Shown: positions 47,356-57,498, counted from the first letter of the stretch. The stretch: DNA of 64,000 bases from Oceanospirillaceae bacterium ASP10-02a (GCA_905182035.1 CAJIZL010000015.1:53110-117109); one strand, 5' to 3'. Numbers and translations are program-made. The notes: generated by a model not told the origin, from the sequence alone.

Positions 47356-48333
47356 CTAAGTGCTCATTAAGCGTTTAGCTTTTAAGCGACCTTCTTGTTG
47401 CACTTCGGCTAAACCAATAAAGGCATTCGCATCGGTAACATGTGAGCTATACACTCGCACCACATCAAGTTCAGCGAAGTCAGTGGCATGGTCTATAACC
47501 TTACCTTGCTGCAACGACTCAATTTCATGGGCGGCCAATTGTACAGCATTTAATGATAAAACGGCAGTATCTGCCGGCATTAATAGCGTATCTAGGATTG
47601 TAAAGGCAGGAGTAATGTCGGGCCACTTGCCTTCTTCTACCAACTGGTCCTTAGTTGCCTCGTCAATGATGGCTTGCAAATCTTCTAAAGTGACCATTTG
47701 CTCGGCCACAAAAGGCCCTGCCTGCAAGCGCTTGAGCTGCGCTACATGAGCACCACAGCCTAGTGCCAATCCCAAATCTTCCACAATACTACGAATATAT
47801 GTGCCTTTGGTACAACTGATGTCCATCTGCACTTGGGCATTTTTAAAATTCAACAGTTCTAATTTGTGAATGGTCACTTGCCGTGGTTTAACTTCCACTG
47901 TTTTACCCGCCCGAGCTAACTTATATAAGGGCTGCCCTTGATGCTTAAGAGCTGAAAACATGGAAGGCACTTGGCTAATAAGGCCACGAAATTGTGGCAA
48001 CTGGGCTTCTACATCGGCCAAAGTGATATGGTCACAAGGTTTGGTTTCCAAAATCTTACCTTCGGCATCACTTGAATCAGTGCGCACACCAAGCTGACCA
48101 ATAGTTTGGTAACGTTTGTCAGAGTCCAGGAGAAACTGGCTGAACTTAGTAGCCTCACCTAGGCAAATAGGCAGCAAGCCCGTTGCTAGAGGATCTAACG
48201 AGCCGGTGTGGCCCGCTTTACGGGCCCCAAACATCCGCTTAACACGCTGTAAGGCATGATTTGAACTCATACCTGTGGGTTTATCTAAAATAAGAATGCC
48301 GCTTACTTCACGGCCTTTCGGTTGACGAGCCAC
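47356..48333 (-). CDS. truB: tRNA pseudouridine(55) synthase
   Basis: TruB makes pseudouridine 55 in the T-loop of tRNAs. The N-terminal LDKPTGMSSNHALQRVKR and the catalytic-Asp motif HTGSLDPLATGLLP are diagnostic, followed by CTKGTYIRSIVEDLG. A C-terminal PUA-like domain completes the 325 residues. It follows rbfA by six bases in the operon. Confidence 0.96.
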   Translation of the reverse strand: MARQPKGREVSGILILDKPTGMSSNHALQRVKRMFGARKAGHTGSLDPLATGLLPICLGEATKFSQFLLDSDKRYQTIGQLGVRTDSSDAEGKILETKPCDHITLADVEAQLPQFRGLISQVPSMFSALKHQGQPLYKLARAGKTVEVKPRQVTIHKLELLNFKNAQVQMDISCTKGTYIRSIVEDLGLALGCGAHVAQLKRLQAGPFVAEQMVTLEDLQAIIDEATKDQLVEEGKWPDITPAFTILDTLLMPADTAVLSLNAVQLAAHEIESLQQGKVIDHATDFAELDVVRVYSSHVTDANAFIGLAEVQQEGRLKAKRLMST

Positions 48334-48339
48334 TAGTGC

Positions 48340-48726
48340 TTATTCAGCATTAGTGTCTTGCTCTGGGTCCGAAGCCCTAGCTTGGTCAATTAGGTTACTA
48401 AGGTAATTACCACGTGACAAACTGTCGTCAAAATGAAACCTCAGAGTCGGTACAATACGTAGTTTCATACGCTGGCCTAGTTGGCTACGTAAAAACCCTG
48501 AGGCATTGTTAAGAGCCTTAACGGATTCTGTAATCTCTTGCGTGTCTTCGCCACCATTTAAAATGGTGACAAATACCTTAGCGTGAGACAGATCACGGGA
48601 TACTTCTACAGCACTCACTGTCGCCATACCCACGCGAGGATCTTTCACCTCACGCTGGATTAGGGCTGCTAGCTCACGCTGAATTTGGTCTGCCACACGC
48701 TGGGTACGGCTATATTCTTGTGCCAT
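48340..48726 (-). CDS. rbfA: Ribosome-binding factor A
   Basis: RbfA is a cold-shock ribosome maturation factor that binds the 30S neck near helix 1 of 16S rRNA. Its KH-like fold is visible as RVADQIQRELAALIQREVKDPR, VTILNGGED and LRIVPTLRFHFDDSL. Length 128 matches the family. It lies between infB and truB with gaps of under ten bases. Confidence 0.96.
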   Translation of the reverse strand: MAQEYSRTQRVADQIQRELAALIQREVKDPRVGMATVSAVEVSRDLSHAKVFVTILNGGEDTQEITESVKALNNASGFLRSQLGQRMKLRIVPTLRFHFDDSLSRGNYLSNLIDQARASDPEQDTNAE

Positions 48727-48735
48727 GATCCGCCC

Positions 48736-51252
48736 TTACAAGCTACGCTCAACTTCGACAGTGTCGAATACTTCAATTTGGTCACCAACACGAACGTCGT
48801 TGTAGCTCTTCACACCGATACCACACTCAATACCATTGCGAACTTCCGCAACAGCATCTTTGTGACGACGTAAGGATTCCAACTCACCTTCGTAAATAAC
48901 CACGTTATCTCGTAATACACGGATAGGCTTGCTACGATGCACCGCGCCTTCAGTAACCATACAGCCAGCAATCTGGCCCAACTTAGGCGAACGGAAGACT
49001 TCACGTACTTCTGCAATACCAACAATGGTTTCGCGCAATTCAGGCGCTAACATACCGGAAAGAGCAGCCTTAACATCGTTAATGATGTCGTAGATTACGC
49101 TGTAGTAACGTAGATCAATACCTTCTTTCTCGATAAGAGCCTTGGCTGGCGTATCAGCACGAACGTTAAAACCAAAGATCACAGCGTTTGATGCCACAGC
49201 AAGGTTAACATCAGACTCAGCGATACCACCTACTCCGCTGGATACAACCTGCACCTTAACTTCTTCCGTACCAATATCCATTAGGGAGCTAGTTAAAGCT
49301 TCCAAAGAACCACGTACGTCGGTCTTAAGTACAACGTTTAATACAGAGGCTTGGTTCTTACCCATATTCTCAAACATGGCATCCAATTTAGATGCTTGTT
49401 GACGAGCAAGCTTCACATCGCGGTACTTACCTTGACGGAACAAGGCTACTTCACGGGCTTTCTTTTCGTCTGCAACCACGGCGAAATCTTCACCGGAATC
49501 AGGGGTGCCACCTAAACCGAGAATTTCTACGGGAATAGAAGGGCCAGCACTGTCAATAGGCTTTCCATTTTCGTCTAACATAGCTCGAACACGACCAAAC
49601 TGTTGGCCGGCTAGAACGATATCACCTTTCTTCAAGGTGCCGTTTTGAATCAATATAGTAGCTACAGGACCACGGCCTTTATCAAGGCGCGCTTCAACCA
49701 CAACACCTTTGGCTGGCGCCTCTGGCACTGCTGTAAGCTCTAACACCTCTGCTTCTAGCAATACGGCGTCTAGCAATGCTTCGATGCCTTCGCCAGTCTT
49801 AGCTGATACTGGGATAAACTGAGTTACACCACCCCAGTCTTCCGGCACAACTTCACGACTAGACAACTCTGTCTTCACTCGATCTGGATCTGCGCCTTCT
49901 TTGTCCATTTTATTTATCGCAACAATCAAAGGTACGCCAGCAGCTTTAGCATGCTGAACCGCTTCTTCAGTTTGTGGCATCACACCATCATCTGCAGCAA
50001 CTACCAAGATAACAATGTCAGTTGCCTTAGCGCCACGGGCACGCATCGCTGTAAACGCAGCGTGTCCAGGAGTATCTAAGAAAGTAACCATGCCTTTGTC
50101 AGTTTCTACGTGGTAAGCACCAATGTGCTGTGTAATGCCGCCAGATTCACCCGACGCAACTTTAGTGGAACGAATACTATCCAATAGGGATGTTTTACCG
50201 TGGTCAACGTGGCCCATTACCGTCACAACTGGGGCACGAGCAATTTCTTTGCCTTCGTAATTAATGCTTTCGACAACTTCTGTTTCGATTGCATCATCCA
50301 TCACCAATCTCGCTGTATGACCCATTTCTTCAACAACAATAGTCGCTGTATCTTGGTCAATGACTTGGTTGATGGTTGCCATTGCACCCATATTAAACAT
50401 GACTTTAATGACTTCGGCAGCCTTCACGTTCATCCGCTGAGCTAAATCAGCCACAGTGATGGATTCAGGCAAGTTCACTTCATAAACTACCTTTTCTGTA
50501 GGCACTTCAAAAGCATGTTCACCGTTACCAGAGCGCTTAGGCGCAGCCAGTTTGCCTTTGTTTCGTGCGCCTTTACCACGGCTGCGGTCATCGCGTCCGC
50601 TAGACATACGGCCCTTACCTTTGCCCTTACCTGCGGGTGCACCACCACGGGGCTTATCAGGGGAAGTGAACGTCTTTTGGTGAGCGGGCTTCTTTTTAGC
50701 ATCTTCAGCCGCTTTTTGACGAGCCACCTCAGCATTTGCAGCCACTTTAGCTGCTGCGTCCACTTCTGCTTTGACCTTAACTTGATCATCTGCTTCGTTT
50801 TGAACAACCGTATTTGTGGCTACACTTGCTGCCGTTTCAGCTACAGACTTAACATCAGCTTCCACCTTTACTTGGGCCACTTCGCCAGCTTTATCGGCTA
50901 CCAACTCAGCTGTTTCCGCCTCAATTACAACCGACTGATCGCCTTCTTCAGCTTTAACGTAGGTGCGCTTTTTACGTACTTCAACGTTAACGGTGCGTTT
51001 GCCTGCTGTACCAGAAACTTTTAACGTACTTGTTGTCTTGCGACGCAAAGTAATTTTCTTAGGGCCATCAGCGTTATCACCTTCTCCACCGTGGGACTTT
51101 TGCAAGTGCGATAAAAGCGACTTACGCTCTTCGTCTGATACTGCGTCTGTAGCCGCACGCCGGGTAAGGCCTGCTTCTTCCATTTGGTTCAGCAATCGCT
51201 CAACCGGAACACCTACCGTTTCGGCTAAGGTGTTGACAGTTTGGTCTGTCAT
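48736..51252 (-). CDS. infB: Translation initiation factor IF-2
   Basis: IF-2 brings fMet-tRNA to the 30S P site. N-terminal IF2_N domains ([20 protein letters not shown]) are followed by a charged low-complexity linker rich in Ala, Lys and Val (about residues 60-255). The G domain has [14 protein letters not shown] and NKMD, and domains II-IV bind the initiator tRNA. Three in-frame ATGs occur. The one at 51252 starts [11 protein letters not shown] like E. coli and has GGAG nine bases before it (838 residues). The ATG at 51258 is too close to GGAG. Confidence 0.96.
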   Translation of the reverse strand: MTDQTVNTLAETVGVPVERLLNQMEEAGLTRRAATDAVSDEERKSLLSHLQKSHGGEGDNADGPKKITLRRKTTSTLKVSGTAGKRTVNVEVRKKRTYVKAEEGDQSVVIEAETAELVADKAGEVAQVKVEADVKSVAETAASVATNTVVQNEADDQVKVKAEVDAAAKVAANAEVARQKAAEDAKKKPAHQKTFTSPDKPRGGAPAGKGKGKGRMSSGRDDRSRGKGARNKGKLAAPKRSGNGEHAFEVPTEKVVYEVNLPESITVADLAQRMNVKAAEVIKVMFNMGAMATINQVIDQDTATIVVEEMGHTARLVMDDAIETEVVESINYEGKEIARAPVVTVMGHVDHGKTSLLDSIRSTKVASGESGGITQHIGAYHVETDKGMVTFLDTPGHAAFTAMRARGAKATDIVILVVAADDGVMPQTEEAVQHAKAAGVPLIVAINKMDKEGADPDRVKTELSSREVVPEDWGGVTQFIPVSAKTGEGIEALLDAVLLEAEVLELTAVPEAPAKGVVVEARLDKGRGPVATILIQNGTLKKGDIVLAGQQFGRVRAMLDENGKPIDSAGPSIPVEILGLGGTPDSGEDFAVVADEKKAREVALFRQGKYRDVKLARQQASKLDAMFENMGKNQASVLNVVLKTDVRGSLEALTSSLMDIGTEEVKVQVVSSGVGGIAESDVNLAVASNAVIFGFNVRADTPAKALIEKEGIDLRYYSVIYDIINDVKAALSGMLAPELRETIVGIAEVREVFRSPKLGQIAGCMVTEGAVHRSKPIRVLRDNVVIYEGELESLRRHKDAVAEVRNGIECGIGVKSYNDVRVGDQIEVFDTVEVERSL

Positions 51253-51283
51253 AATCATATTCTCCTGTCGGTCGGGCAATGGT

Positions 51284-52765
51284 TTAAACAAACCAAGGGG
51301 CGCGGGCCGTCATAATTAATTCTGCTGCTTTTTCATCACTCAAGCCTTCGATGTCCGAGATCTCATCAACAGCTTGCTCGGCCAAATGTTCCATGGTGAT
51401 AATGCCACGGCTTGCCAATACAAATGCAAGGTGGGTATCCATACCTTCCATGTCTAGTAGGTCTTGAGCAGGCTCAGATTTATCTAACTGTTCTTCCGCT
51501 GCAAGCGCTTGGTTAAGCAGTTTGTCTTTTGCACGAGTACGGAGTTCTTCAACAATGTCTGCATCTAAGCCTTCAATTGCCAACATTTCATCTAACGGCA
51601 CATAGGCGATTTCTTCAAGGCTAGCAAAGCCTTCTTCTACCAACATTTCAGCAAAATCCTCATCAATGTCTAAAGCGTCAACAAAAGTCTGTACCACACC
51701 ACCCACTTCGTCTTGTTGCTTAGTGGCGGCATCTTCTTCAGACATTACGTTAATAGTCCACCCGGTCAACTCGGAGGCTAGACGGACGTTTTGGCCATTA
51801 CGGCCAATAGCCATTGCCAAATTCTCATCACTAACAGCAACATCCATCGCGTGGCGGTCTTCATCAACAACGATAGAACTGACTTCTGCAGGAGCCATAG
51901 CATTGATAACCAACTGCGCGGGATTATCATCCCAAAGCACAATATCAACGCGCTCGTTGTTCAATTCACCAGTAACAGCTTGCACACGCGAACCTCGCAT
52001 ACCAACACAAGCGCCAATAGGATCGATACGACCATCGTTAGTCTTCACTGCAATTTTAGCACGGGATCCTGGATCACGGGCGGCTGCACGAATTTCAATA
52101 ACTTGTTCAAAAATCTCTGGCACTTCAATCTTAAAAAGCTCTACCAACATTTGCGGGTCTGTGCGGCTTAAGAAAAGTTGTGGGCCTCGGCTTTCAGTAC
52201 GTACCTCAGCCAACAAGGCCCGAACACGATCACCCATGCGGAATGTTTCCCGACCAATCAATTGATCTCGCGCCATCAGCGCTTCTGCATTATTACCTAA
52301 ATCCACAATCACATTGTCACGTGTCACTTTCTTAACACTGCCACTAATGATTTCGCCAATGCGGCCACGGTACAACTCCACTACCTTAGCACGCTCGGCT
52401 TCACGGACCTTTTGCACAATCACTTGCTTAGCAGTTTGTGCTGCAATACGGCCAAACACTTCAGTCGGCAATTCTTCTTGCACGACATCACCTAGCTCAA
52501 CGCCAGGATTAGCCTCTTGAGCATCTTCAAGAATCAACTCAGCCTCTGGATTGGTGTACACCTCATCAGTAACCACAGTCCAACAGCGTGTGGTTGTAGC
52601 TGCGCCTGTTTTGCGGTCGATAGCGACTCTAATATCACTTTCTTCATGGATACGTTTACGTGTTGCAGTAGCTAAGGCTAATTCTATCGCTTCAAAAATA
52701 ACGTCTTTTGACACGTCCTTTTCATTTGAAACAGCTTCTGCCACTAACAGAATTTCTTTATTCAT
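51284..52765 (-). CDS. nusA: Transcription termination/antitermination protein NusA
   Basis: NusA binds RNA polymerase and modulates pausing, termination and antitermination. It has an N-terminal polymerase-binding domain, an S1 domain ([23 protein letters not shown]), two KH domains ([17 protein letters not shown] and [17 protein letters not shown]) and two acidic C-terminal repeats ([20 protein letters not shown] and [17 protein letters not shown]). Length 493 matches E. coli (495). It follows rimP by about 40 bases. Confidence 0.97.
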   Translation of the reverse strand: MNKEILLVAEAVSNEKDVSKDVIFEAIELALATATRKRIHEESDIRVAIDRKTGAATTTRCWTVVTDEVYTNPEAELILEDAQEANPGVELGDVVQEELPTEVFGRIAAQTAKQVIVQKVREAERAKVVELYRGRIGEIISGSVKKVTRDNVIVDLGNNAEALMARDQLIGRETFRMGDRVRALLAEVRTESRGPQLFLSRTDPQMLVELFKIEVPEIFEQVIEIRAAARDPGSRAKIAVKTNDGRIDPIGACVGMRGSRVQAVTGELNNERVDIVLWDDNPAQLVINAMAPAEVSSIVVDEDRHAMDVAVSDENLAMAIGRNGQNVRLASELTGWTINVMSEEDAATKQQDEVGGVVQTFVDALDIDEDFAEMLVEEGFASLEEIAYVPLDEMLAIEGLDADIVEELRTRAKDKLLNQALAAEEQLDKSEPAQDLLDMEGMDTHLAFVLASRGIITMEHLAEQAVDEISDIEGLSDEKAAELIMTARAPWFV

Positions 52766-52803
52766 TTCAAGCTCTCACTTAATTTGGGCTTATAAAACCG
52801 CGC

Positions 52804-53259
52804 TTAAAAGCGCGGTACAATATTGGCTTTTTCAATGCTGTCAAAAGGCAGCAAATATTCTTCATCATCAATCTGCAATAACACATCATCACCTTCAATG
52901 CCGCTTAGCACACCGGTAAAACGACGCCGACCATCAAAGGCCAAACGCAATTTCAAACTTAATTTTTCACCAATGCTAGCTTGATATTGCTGCAAGCTAA
53001 ACAAGGGGCGATCCAAACCAGGTGATGACACTTCGAGTGTGTACTCTCCGGTAATAGGATCTTCTACATCCATCACTGCAGCAACTTGCCGACTCACGTC
53101 TGCGCACTGCTCCACCCCAATACCTTTGGCATGGTCTATATATACTCGCAAAGTGGTATGACGACCCTGAGATATATATTCGATACCCCAAAGATCACAA
53201 CCACAAGCTGCCACTGCTGGCGCTACTAATGCTTCGATTTGTGCTGCTGCACCTGCCAT
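52804..53259 (-). CDS. rimP: Ribosome maturation factor RimP
   Basis: RimP is needed for 30S subunit maturation. The N-terminal alpha-beta domain shows CDLWGIEYISQGRHTTLRVYID and the motif ITGEYTLEVSSPGLDRPLF; a C-terminal SH3-like domain follows. Length is 151 residues. It is the first protein gene of the metY-rimP-nusA-infB operon, after an internal hairpin. Confidence 0.95.
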   Translation of the reverse strand: MAGAAAQIEALVAPAVAACGCDLWGIEYISQGRHTTLRVYIDHAKGIGVEQCADVSRQVAAVMDVEDPITGEYTLEVSSPGLDRPLFSLQQYQASIGEKLSLKLRLAFDGRRRFTGVLSGIEGDDVLLQIDDEEYLLPFDSIEKANIVPRF

Positions 53260-53278
53260 TTCAATATCCTAAAACGCA

Positions 53279-53304
53279 AAAAAGCCCCATAAGAGGGGCT
53301 TTTT
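53279..53304. terminator. Strong hairpin between metY and rimP
   Basis: AAAAAGCCCC and GGGGCTTTTT form a perfect 10-bp stem on a six-base loop, with T-runs on both strands. On the minus strand it sits between the initiator tRNA and rimP. It would terminate much of the metY transcription and set the tRNA-to-operon ratio. Confidence 0.8.
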
Positions 53305-53418
53305 TTGACTATATGTATTCAGTCTCATAACCACGCTAACTGCGAAATTAAGAACCCCTGAATTACTTCTTTATGACTTTCGCCAAAGGTAAATGCAAAA
53401 AAACAACTACCTGAAAAA

Positions 53419-53495
<77 letters not shown>

Positions 53496-53501
53496 TCAAA
53501 G

Positions 53502-53537
53502 AGCGCACATAATATCGATTTACTCCTTACACGTCAA
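53502..53537 (-). promoter_or_regulatory. Promoter of the metY-rimP-nusA-infB operon
   Basis: On the minus strand TTGACG (53537-53532) and TATTAT (53514-53509) are separated by exactly 17 bases. A GC-rich discriminator (GTGCGC) follows, typical of stringently controlled stable-RNA promoters. The tRNA begins at 53495. Confidence 0.8.
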
Positions 53538-53583
53538 ACACTTATTGCAACTAATTAACAAAAGGCTGCATTTAATCTTGAGC

Positions 53584-54027
53584 CTACCAACTACCTACGT
53601 TGGGCATTGAAATCCAAGGTTCCGTGGGCGCCAGAGCACTCCCAAATTGCAATAATTCGATCGACACATTATCTGGTGACTTTACAAACGCCATATGCCC
53701 ATCACGGGGAGGCCTGTTAATCACAACCCCTGCGTCAATCAAATTTTGACAAAGCTGGTAAATGTCATCAACTTCGTAAGCCAAATGCCCCCAACTTCTA
53801 CCTGTGTTTAATTCTTCATCACCATCCCAATTATGCGTAAGCTCTAATAACGGCGCTTTAGCACCCTCAGCACTCTCCTCATCAAGAGCAGCGGCCAAAA
53901 ACACTAAAGTAAACCGCCCAGACTCATAGTCCGTTCGTTTCACCTCAACGAGGCCCAGCAGATTACACCAAAACTCTAATGAAGCCTTTAAATTTCTTAC
54001 TCTGATCATGGTATGTAGATAACGCAT
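53584..54027 (-). CDS. Glyoxalase I-like VOC protein
   Basis: This 147-residue vicinal-oxygen-chelate protein resembles lactoylglutathione lyase, which detoxifies methylglyoxal with glutathione. Candidate metal ligands fall in the expected places: His5 in RYLHTMIRV, Glu in LLELTHNWDGD, His in WGHLAYEVDD and Glu in VSIELLQ. The GRSWGHLAYEVDDIYQLC block matches GloA. It is the first gene upstream of metY, where the usual secG/tpiA genes are missing. Confidence 0.85.
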   Translation of the reverse strand: MRYLHTMIRVRNLKASLEFWCNLLGLVEVKRTDYESGRFTLVFLAAALDEESAEGAKAPLLELTHNWDGDEELNTGRSWGHLAYEVDDIYQLCQNLIDAGVVINRPPRDGHMAFVKSPDNVSIELLQFGSALAPTEPWISMPNVGSW

Positions 54028-54086
54028 TTTAAACCCTTTAATGATGGAACTTTAGTCAAGTAAAATATACACATAAAAGAAAGCAG

Positions 54087-54386
54087 TTACACCCCTGGCA
54101 CCAACATAAACGAGCCATACTCTGCATCACTATTATTTATCCTATGCGGCTTGATCGCTTTATATTCTGGGCTTTCTATCGCTTGCGTAGCTTTTGCTAA
54201 GCTTGGAAATTCTACTATGACATGGCGGTCGAACTGACGACCTTCATGATGGCTGGTGCTGCCTGTTAGCACTATAAACGTTCCTTCAAACTGTGCAAAT
54301 ACGTCTGCAACCTTTGCGCTGTAGTTGGTCTTAAAATCGTCCTCATTAGTCATTTTGACGAAAGCAATTAAGTACCCTTTGGACAT
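54087..54386 (-). CDS. DUF1330 domain protein
   Basis: This 99-residue ferredoxin-like alpha-beta barrel protein is of the DUF1330 family. It shows KGYLIAFVKMTNEDDF at the N-terminus and RHVIVEFPSLAKATQAIESPEYK in the middle, a pattern typical of the family. No catalytic role is established. It lies 59 bases upstream of the VOC gene on the same strand, so the two may be cotranscribed. Confidence 0.82.
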   Translation of the reverse strand: MSKGYLIAFVKMTNEDDFKTNYSAKVADVFAQFEGTFIVLTGSTSHHEGRQFDRHVIVEFPSLAKATQAIESPEYKAIKPHRINNSDAEYGSFMLVPGV

Positions 54387-54880
54387 GCTAATTTCTCCTA
54401 TTTAACTATGATGACAGCATTGCTTGAACTAAGTTAGCGCCAATGCATTTTAAGACTAGGCCTCACAATATCCCCCAGCATCACGAAAGTCTAGTACGGT
54501 TGCTGTACTAGGAGAAGAGCATGCATAGCGTAGGAGGATTCATGTGATCTCAGAATTGAGTAAGATAGTGCCCCCCACATTGATCCAGCAATCTAGTGTC
54601 ACATAATAGCGCTTCAGTGAAAGAATTATGGCTAGTTGTGATTAAGGGCAGATGACTTATGATTAGTCTTATCCAATGCCAGCAACAGCTAATGCTGATG
54701 GCGGTACAGTAAAGCGGACTAGATTTAAATCAAATAGGGGAATATTGTTAGACCTAGACTTAAAAGGCATCAATGCTAATTAAGCTAAGCAAAGCAGATC
54801 GTCTGGGTGACAAACACTAATCTTGAACAAGTTAGCCATTTGCCTATGGCACAGAGGGTAAGGTTATCCACAGGACACAC
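54387..54880. other. 494-base gap, no gene seen
   Basis: No frame here resembles a protein family. It contains a perfect inverted repeat CTAGTAC-N7-GTACTAG at 54491-54511, which could be an operator upstream of the DUF1330 gene, and a single DnaA-box-like TTATCCACA at 54864. Neither has supporting context. Confidence 0.5.
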
Positions 54881-55723
54881 TCACCCTTTTAACTCTTCGA
54901 TCAGCGCTGAATAGCCCTCTCGGTAAGTAGGAAAAATGAACTTATAACCAGAATCTAACAATTTTTTGTTGCTACAACGCCTTGCTGATCGTGCATTGGT
55001 GCGCTCCTTGACTAAACTGACATTCAAACGTGCAGTCAACCAACTACATAACTCATGCTGGGTCACTGGTTCACAGTCAGTCGCCACATAGATTTCTGAT
55101 AAAGGCACCTGCTGCTCGTTCAACCTGATTAGGTGTGCAATAACACCAGCGCAATCTTCGCTATGAATTCGATTACTCCATTGTTCAGGTTCGGCTGGAC
55201 ACCCGACTCCTTCTAACACCTGATCTAACATTCGAGTGCGCCCAGGACCATATATACCAGAAAACCTCACCACTGCTTTGGCACAGGGCAAGCCTAGTAT
55301 GTGCCGCTCTGCCTGAAGTAATGCTCTGCCAGAAAAGGTAGCCGAGTTTGCTGGAGAATCTTCATTCACCCAAGAACCTAAGGTCTGGCCATAGACGCTA
55401 GTACTAGAAACCCAGATCACTAATTTTGGTTTGTGACCTGCATTGTTAATAGCTAAGGATAGGGCTGCAGATGAATCAACGTAAGCCTTCTGGTAACCTT
55501 CATCAGTGAAACTATCGGGTGTTAGCGTGGCAACCACCATATCAAAGCCCTCTCGGAAAACGCTATCTAAACATGCGGCATCGGTCAGATCACCTGTTAG
55601 GGGAGTAATGCCATGAGGAAGATTGACTGGCTGGCGTTTTAAACCAAAGAACTGGTGCTGATCAGTCAGTTTGAGCGCCACTCGCTGAGCAATATCACCA
55701 CTGCCTGCTAGTAATATTTTCAT
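54881..55723 (-). CDS. SDR-type NAD(P)-dependent epimerase (YeeZ-like)
   Basis: This short-chain dehydrogenase/epimerase-fold protein has a Rossmann motif of the form GSGDIAQRVALKL near the N-terminus. The segment SSTSVYGQTLGSWVNEDSPA carries the Tyr of the active site, and FSGIYGPGRTRMLD follows. Members of this group act on sugar-nucleotide or unknown substrates. The frame extends to 55753, but the ATG at 55723 gives MKILLAGSGD and clears the upstream gene's stop. No signal peptide. The substrate is unknown. Confidence 0.8.
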   Translation of the reverse strand: MKILLAGSGDIAQRVALKLTDQHQFFGLKRQPVNLPHGITPLTGDLTDAACLDSVFREGFDMVVATLTPDSFTDEGYQKAYVDSSAALSLAINNAGHKPKLVIWVSSTSVYGQTLGSWVNEDSPANSATFSGRALLQAERHILGLPCAKAVVRFSGIYGPGRTRMLDQVLEGVGCPAEPEQWSNRIHSEDCAGVIAHLIRLNEQQVPLSEIYVATDCEPVTQHELCSWLTARLNVSLVKERTNARSARRCSNKKLLDSGYKFIFPTYREGYSALIEELKG

Positions 55724-55725
55724 TA

Positions 55726-55977
55726 TTAACGGTGTTTGTATTGCGTTGGGCAATGGCTTCTAATCACATCTGGACTACGGAGTTTTAAATGCTTGGTTGA
55801 GCGCCCACTCACCCTTTCACGCCATCGCCTAAAACTTCTGGGTTTTAAACGACTGCGCATAAATTTGATAACCTCCGTCTCATTAATACCGAATTGTTTT
55901 TCTATAGCCTCAAAAGGAGTCCGGTCTTCCCAAGCCATTTCAATAATTCTTGATTCTTCATCCATAAGCAGTGACAT
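55726..55977 (-). CDS. TIGR03643/DUF2805 small protein
   Basis: This small basic protein shows SRIIEMAWEDRTPFEAIEKQF then GINETEVIKFMRSRLKPRSF, the signature of DUF2805. I chose the ATG at 55977 (83 residues) because residues before it in the longer frame form an unrelated hydrophobic stretch. The function is unknown; members often sit beside photolyase/cryptochrome and SDR genes. It ends two bases before the epimerase start, suggesting one transcript. Confidence 0.78.
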   Translation of the reverse strand: MSLLMDEESRIIEMAWEDRTPFEAIEKQFGINETEVIKFMRSRLKPRSFRRWRERVSGRSTKHLKLRSPDVIRSHCPTQYKHR

Positions 55978-56040
55978 AAAAACGATCCTAGAAATTATAA
56001 TTAAAATGAAACCGATAGCAGTATTTAATAAAAAAACCAA

Positions 56041-56353
56041 TCTCGTTATAGTTTATTTCTGACAGGTAGGTTTCAGAGTCACAAGGCATTTAACGAGGGC
56101 AGCTCTTTAAACTATTATTTGCTAAACAAGGTAATCAAAAGTCGCGAAAACGAAGGTAACCAATCCTTCATTATAGTATTAAGTTTTTCTAACTAGTTGG
56201 GTAGTATCGACAGCTTTAAGTGAACTTAGTGACATAGTCGAATATGTTCTAAAATTTTACTTATTTTCAGAGTATTATTTGGTTGATATTTGACAGTAAA
56301 ATGAGTAGTTTATTTTTTAGCGTGTGGGTCTATGTAAGCTAAGTAAAGCTTCG
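56041..56353. other. 313-base AT-rich gap
   Basis: I see no coding frame with family resemblance and no clear repeat. It separates the DUF2805 gene from the TetR gene and probably holds the promoter of the former. Confidence 0.4.
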
Positions 56354-56899
56354 TTATTCGTCCGGTCGTCTAGAAAGAGAACGGATAACAAGATCACTAA
56401 AAACATCTCCGATATCCTCAGGAGATTGAAGACCATCAGGTTTTAGCCATAGGCATGAGTAGAAATACATCCCCAAAAGGCCTTTCACAGCAATTTTATC
56501 GACTGCTCTAAACACATTTTGCTGAACACCTTCCTCTATAGTTTTAGACCAGATTTGTTGGTATTCTGTATGCATACACATAACGTCATGGTGTCGTGTG
56601 CCTGTCAGAGACTGGACTTCGCGAAAACAGACTACTATTTCTGCTAAACTACTGCTGATTACGGCCATCAAGTGTCGACTCAGCGCGTTCAAGCGCTGAA
56701 TAGGATCTGGATACTCTCTCGCTATCCTATGGCCAGACTGAACCAGGCCTGAAATGTACTGTGAAGCAATTTCGTGAAGAAGGTCTTCTTTGCTTTCTAT
56801 GTGATGGTAGAGTGTCCCACGACCAAAGCCTGAAGCCGCCCCAATTTCCGCGACGCCAACTCCATTGTAGCCTTTTTTTGCGAACAACGAAGCGGCCAC
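56354..56899 (-). CDS. TetR-family transcriptional regulator
   Basis: The N-terminal helix-turn-helix reads GVAEIGAASGFGRGTLYHHIESKEDLL, a clear TetR DNA-binding domain, followed by an all-helical ligand domain ending near residue 181. The GTG at 56899 falls inside helix 1. Homologous-looking sequence continues upstream (KLKQTEQAKKITKVAASLF), but an in-frame stop at 56956-56954 is reached without an ATG, GTG or TTG. A CTG at 56935 is the only near-start. The likely targets are the adjacent thiolase remnant and the divergent MaoC-Mo-ETF operon. Confidence 0.85.
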   Translation of the reverse strand: MAASLFAKKGYNGVGVAEIGAASGFGRGTLYHHIESKEDLLHEIASQYISGLVQSGHRIAREYPDPIQRLNALSRHLMAVISSSLAEIVVCFREVQSLTGTRHHDVMCMHTEYQQIWSKTIEEGVQQNVFRAVDKIAVKGLLGMYFYSCLWLKPDGLQSPEDIGDVFSDLVIRSLSRRPDE

Positions 56900-56957
56900 C
56901 TTAGTTATCTTCTTTGCCTGTTCTGTTTGTTTCAGTTTTCTATCATCCGCTAATTAA

Positions 56958-56970
56958 TACCTAGTTGGTA
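56958..56970. promoter_or_regulatory. Palindrome upstream of the TetR gene
   Basis: TACC-TAGTT-GGTA is a small palindrome with ACC/GGT half-sites like those in the MaoC promoter operator. It lies just before the TetR coding region and could be its autoregulatory site. This is inference from pattern only. Confidence 0.35.
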
Positions 56971-57030
56971 AGTCGATTTCGCCCATATCCTCTCAACGTG
57001 ATACTGATCACCACGCGTACGTCAATTTTA

Positions 57031-57498
57031 CTACATTTCTAAACAGATAGCAGTGCCTTGACCACCTCCAACGCACAAAGATGCTAGTTCGCGTTTTGCT
57101 CCGATTCGTTTCATTTCGTGAATTAGGGCTACAACCATCCTAGCACCTGAACCTGACAATAGGTGTCAGAGCGCAATTGCGCCACCAGATAAATTTACTC
57201 TTTTCAGATTTATACCCTAATCAACTCAGCATCGCATCAGCACACACCTGATTAACCATTAAAGCTGGAACTTGAACCAGTAGTCCTGCTTTCAATGCCG
57301 TTGGCGTGCTGAATTTTTTCCGGCACCGCCACTGAGCACCTGCCCAATTATGACTTCGTCAAAAACTGATGGGTCAATGTCATTAATTAGGTCAGAGATC
57401 ACGGCGCTGCCAAGTTCTACTACTGAAAGGCTGCCAAGAGTTCCATTCAACTGACCAATAGGAGTTAGTTTTGCACTACCAATATAAACGTCAGTCAT
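57031..57498 (-). pseudogene. Acetyl-CoA acetyltransferase (thiolase) remnant
   Basis: The strong ribosome-binding site AGGAGG precedes an ATG at 57498. The first about 65 codons read as a thiolase (TPIGQLNGTLGSL, then DEVIIGQVLSGGAGKNSARQ). A frameshift follows at about 57297, after which KAGL and VPALMVNQVC continue the family. About 260 internal codons, including the active-site Cys, are gone. The C-terminal part resumes as NLSGGAIAL, a TGA in place of Gly, then SGSGARMVVALIHEMKR and SLCVGGGQGTAICLE, and the natural stop at 57031. It is divergent from the MaoC operon. Confidence 0.88.

Noticed and set aside
50515..51024. Long open frame opposite infB
   Set aside because: It is the antisense shadow of the low-complexity linker of IF-2, with biased composition and no family resemblance.
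51666..52265. 199-codon open frame opposite nusA
   Set aside because: It is antisense to conserved nusA domains and has no ribosome-binding site or family match.
54491..54511. Inverted repeat CTAGTAC-N7-GTACTAG
   Set aside because: Perfect, but isolated and without a nearby regulator. Kept only as a remark in the gap entry.
54864..54873. DnaA-box-like TTATCCACAG
   Set aside because: A single copy without AT-rich unwinding region or replication genes is expected by chance.
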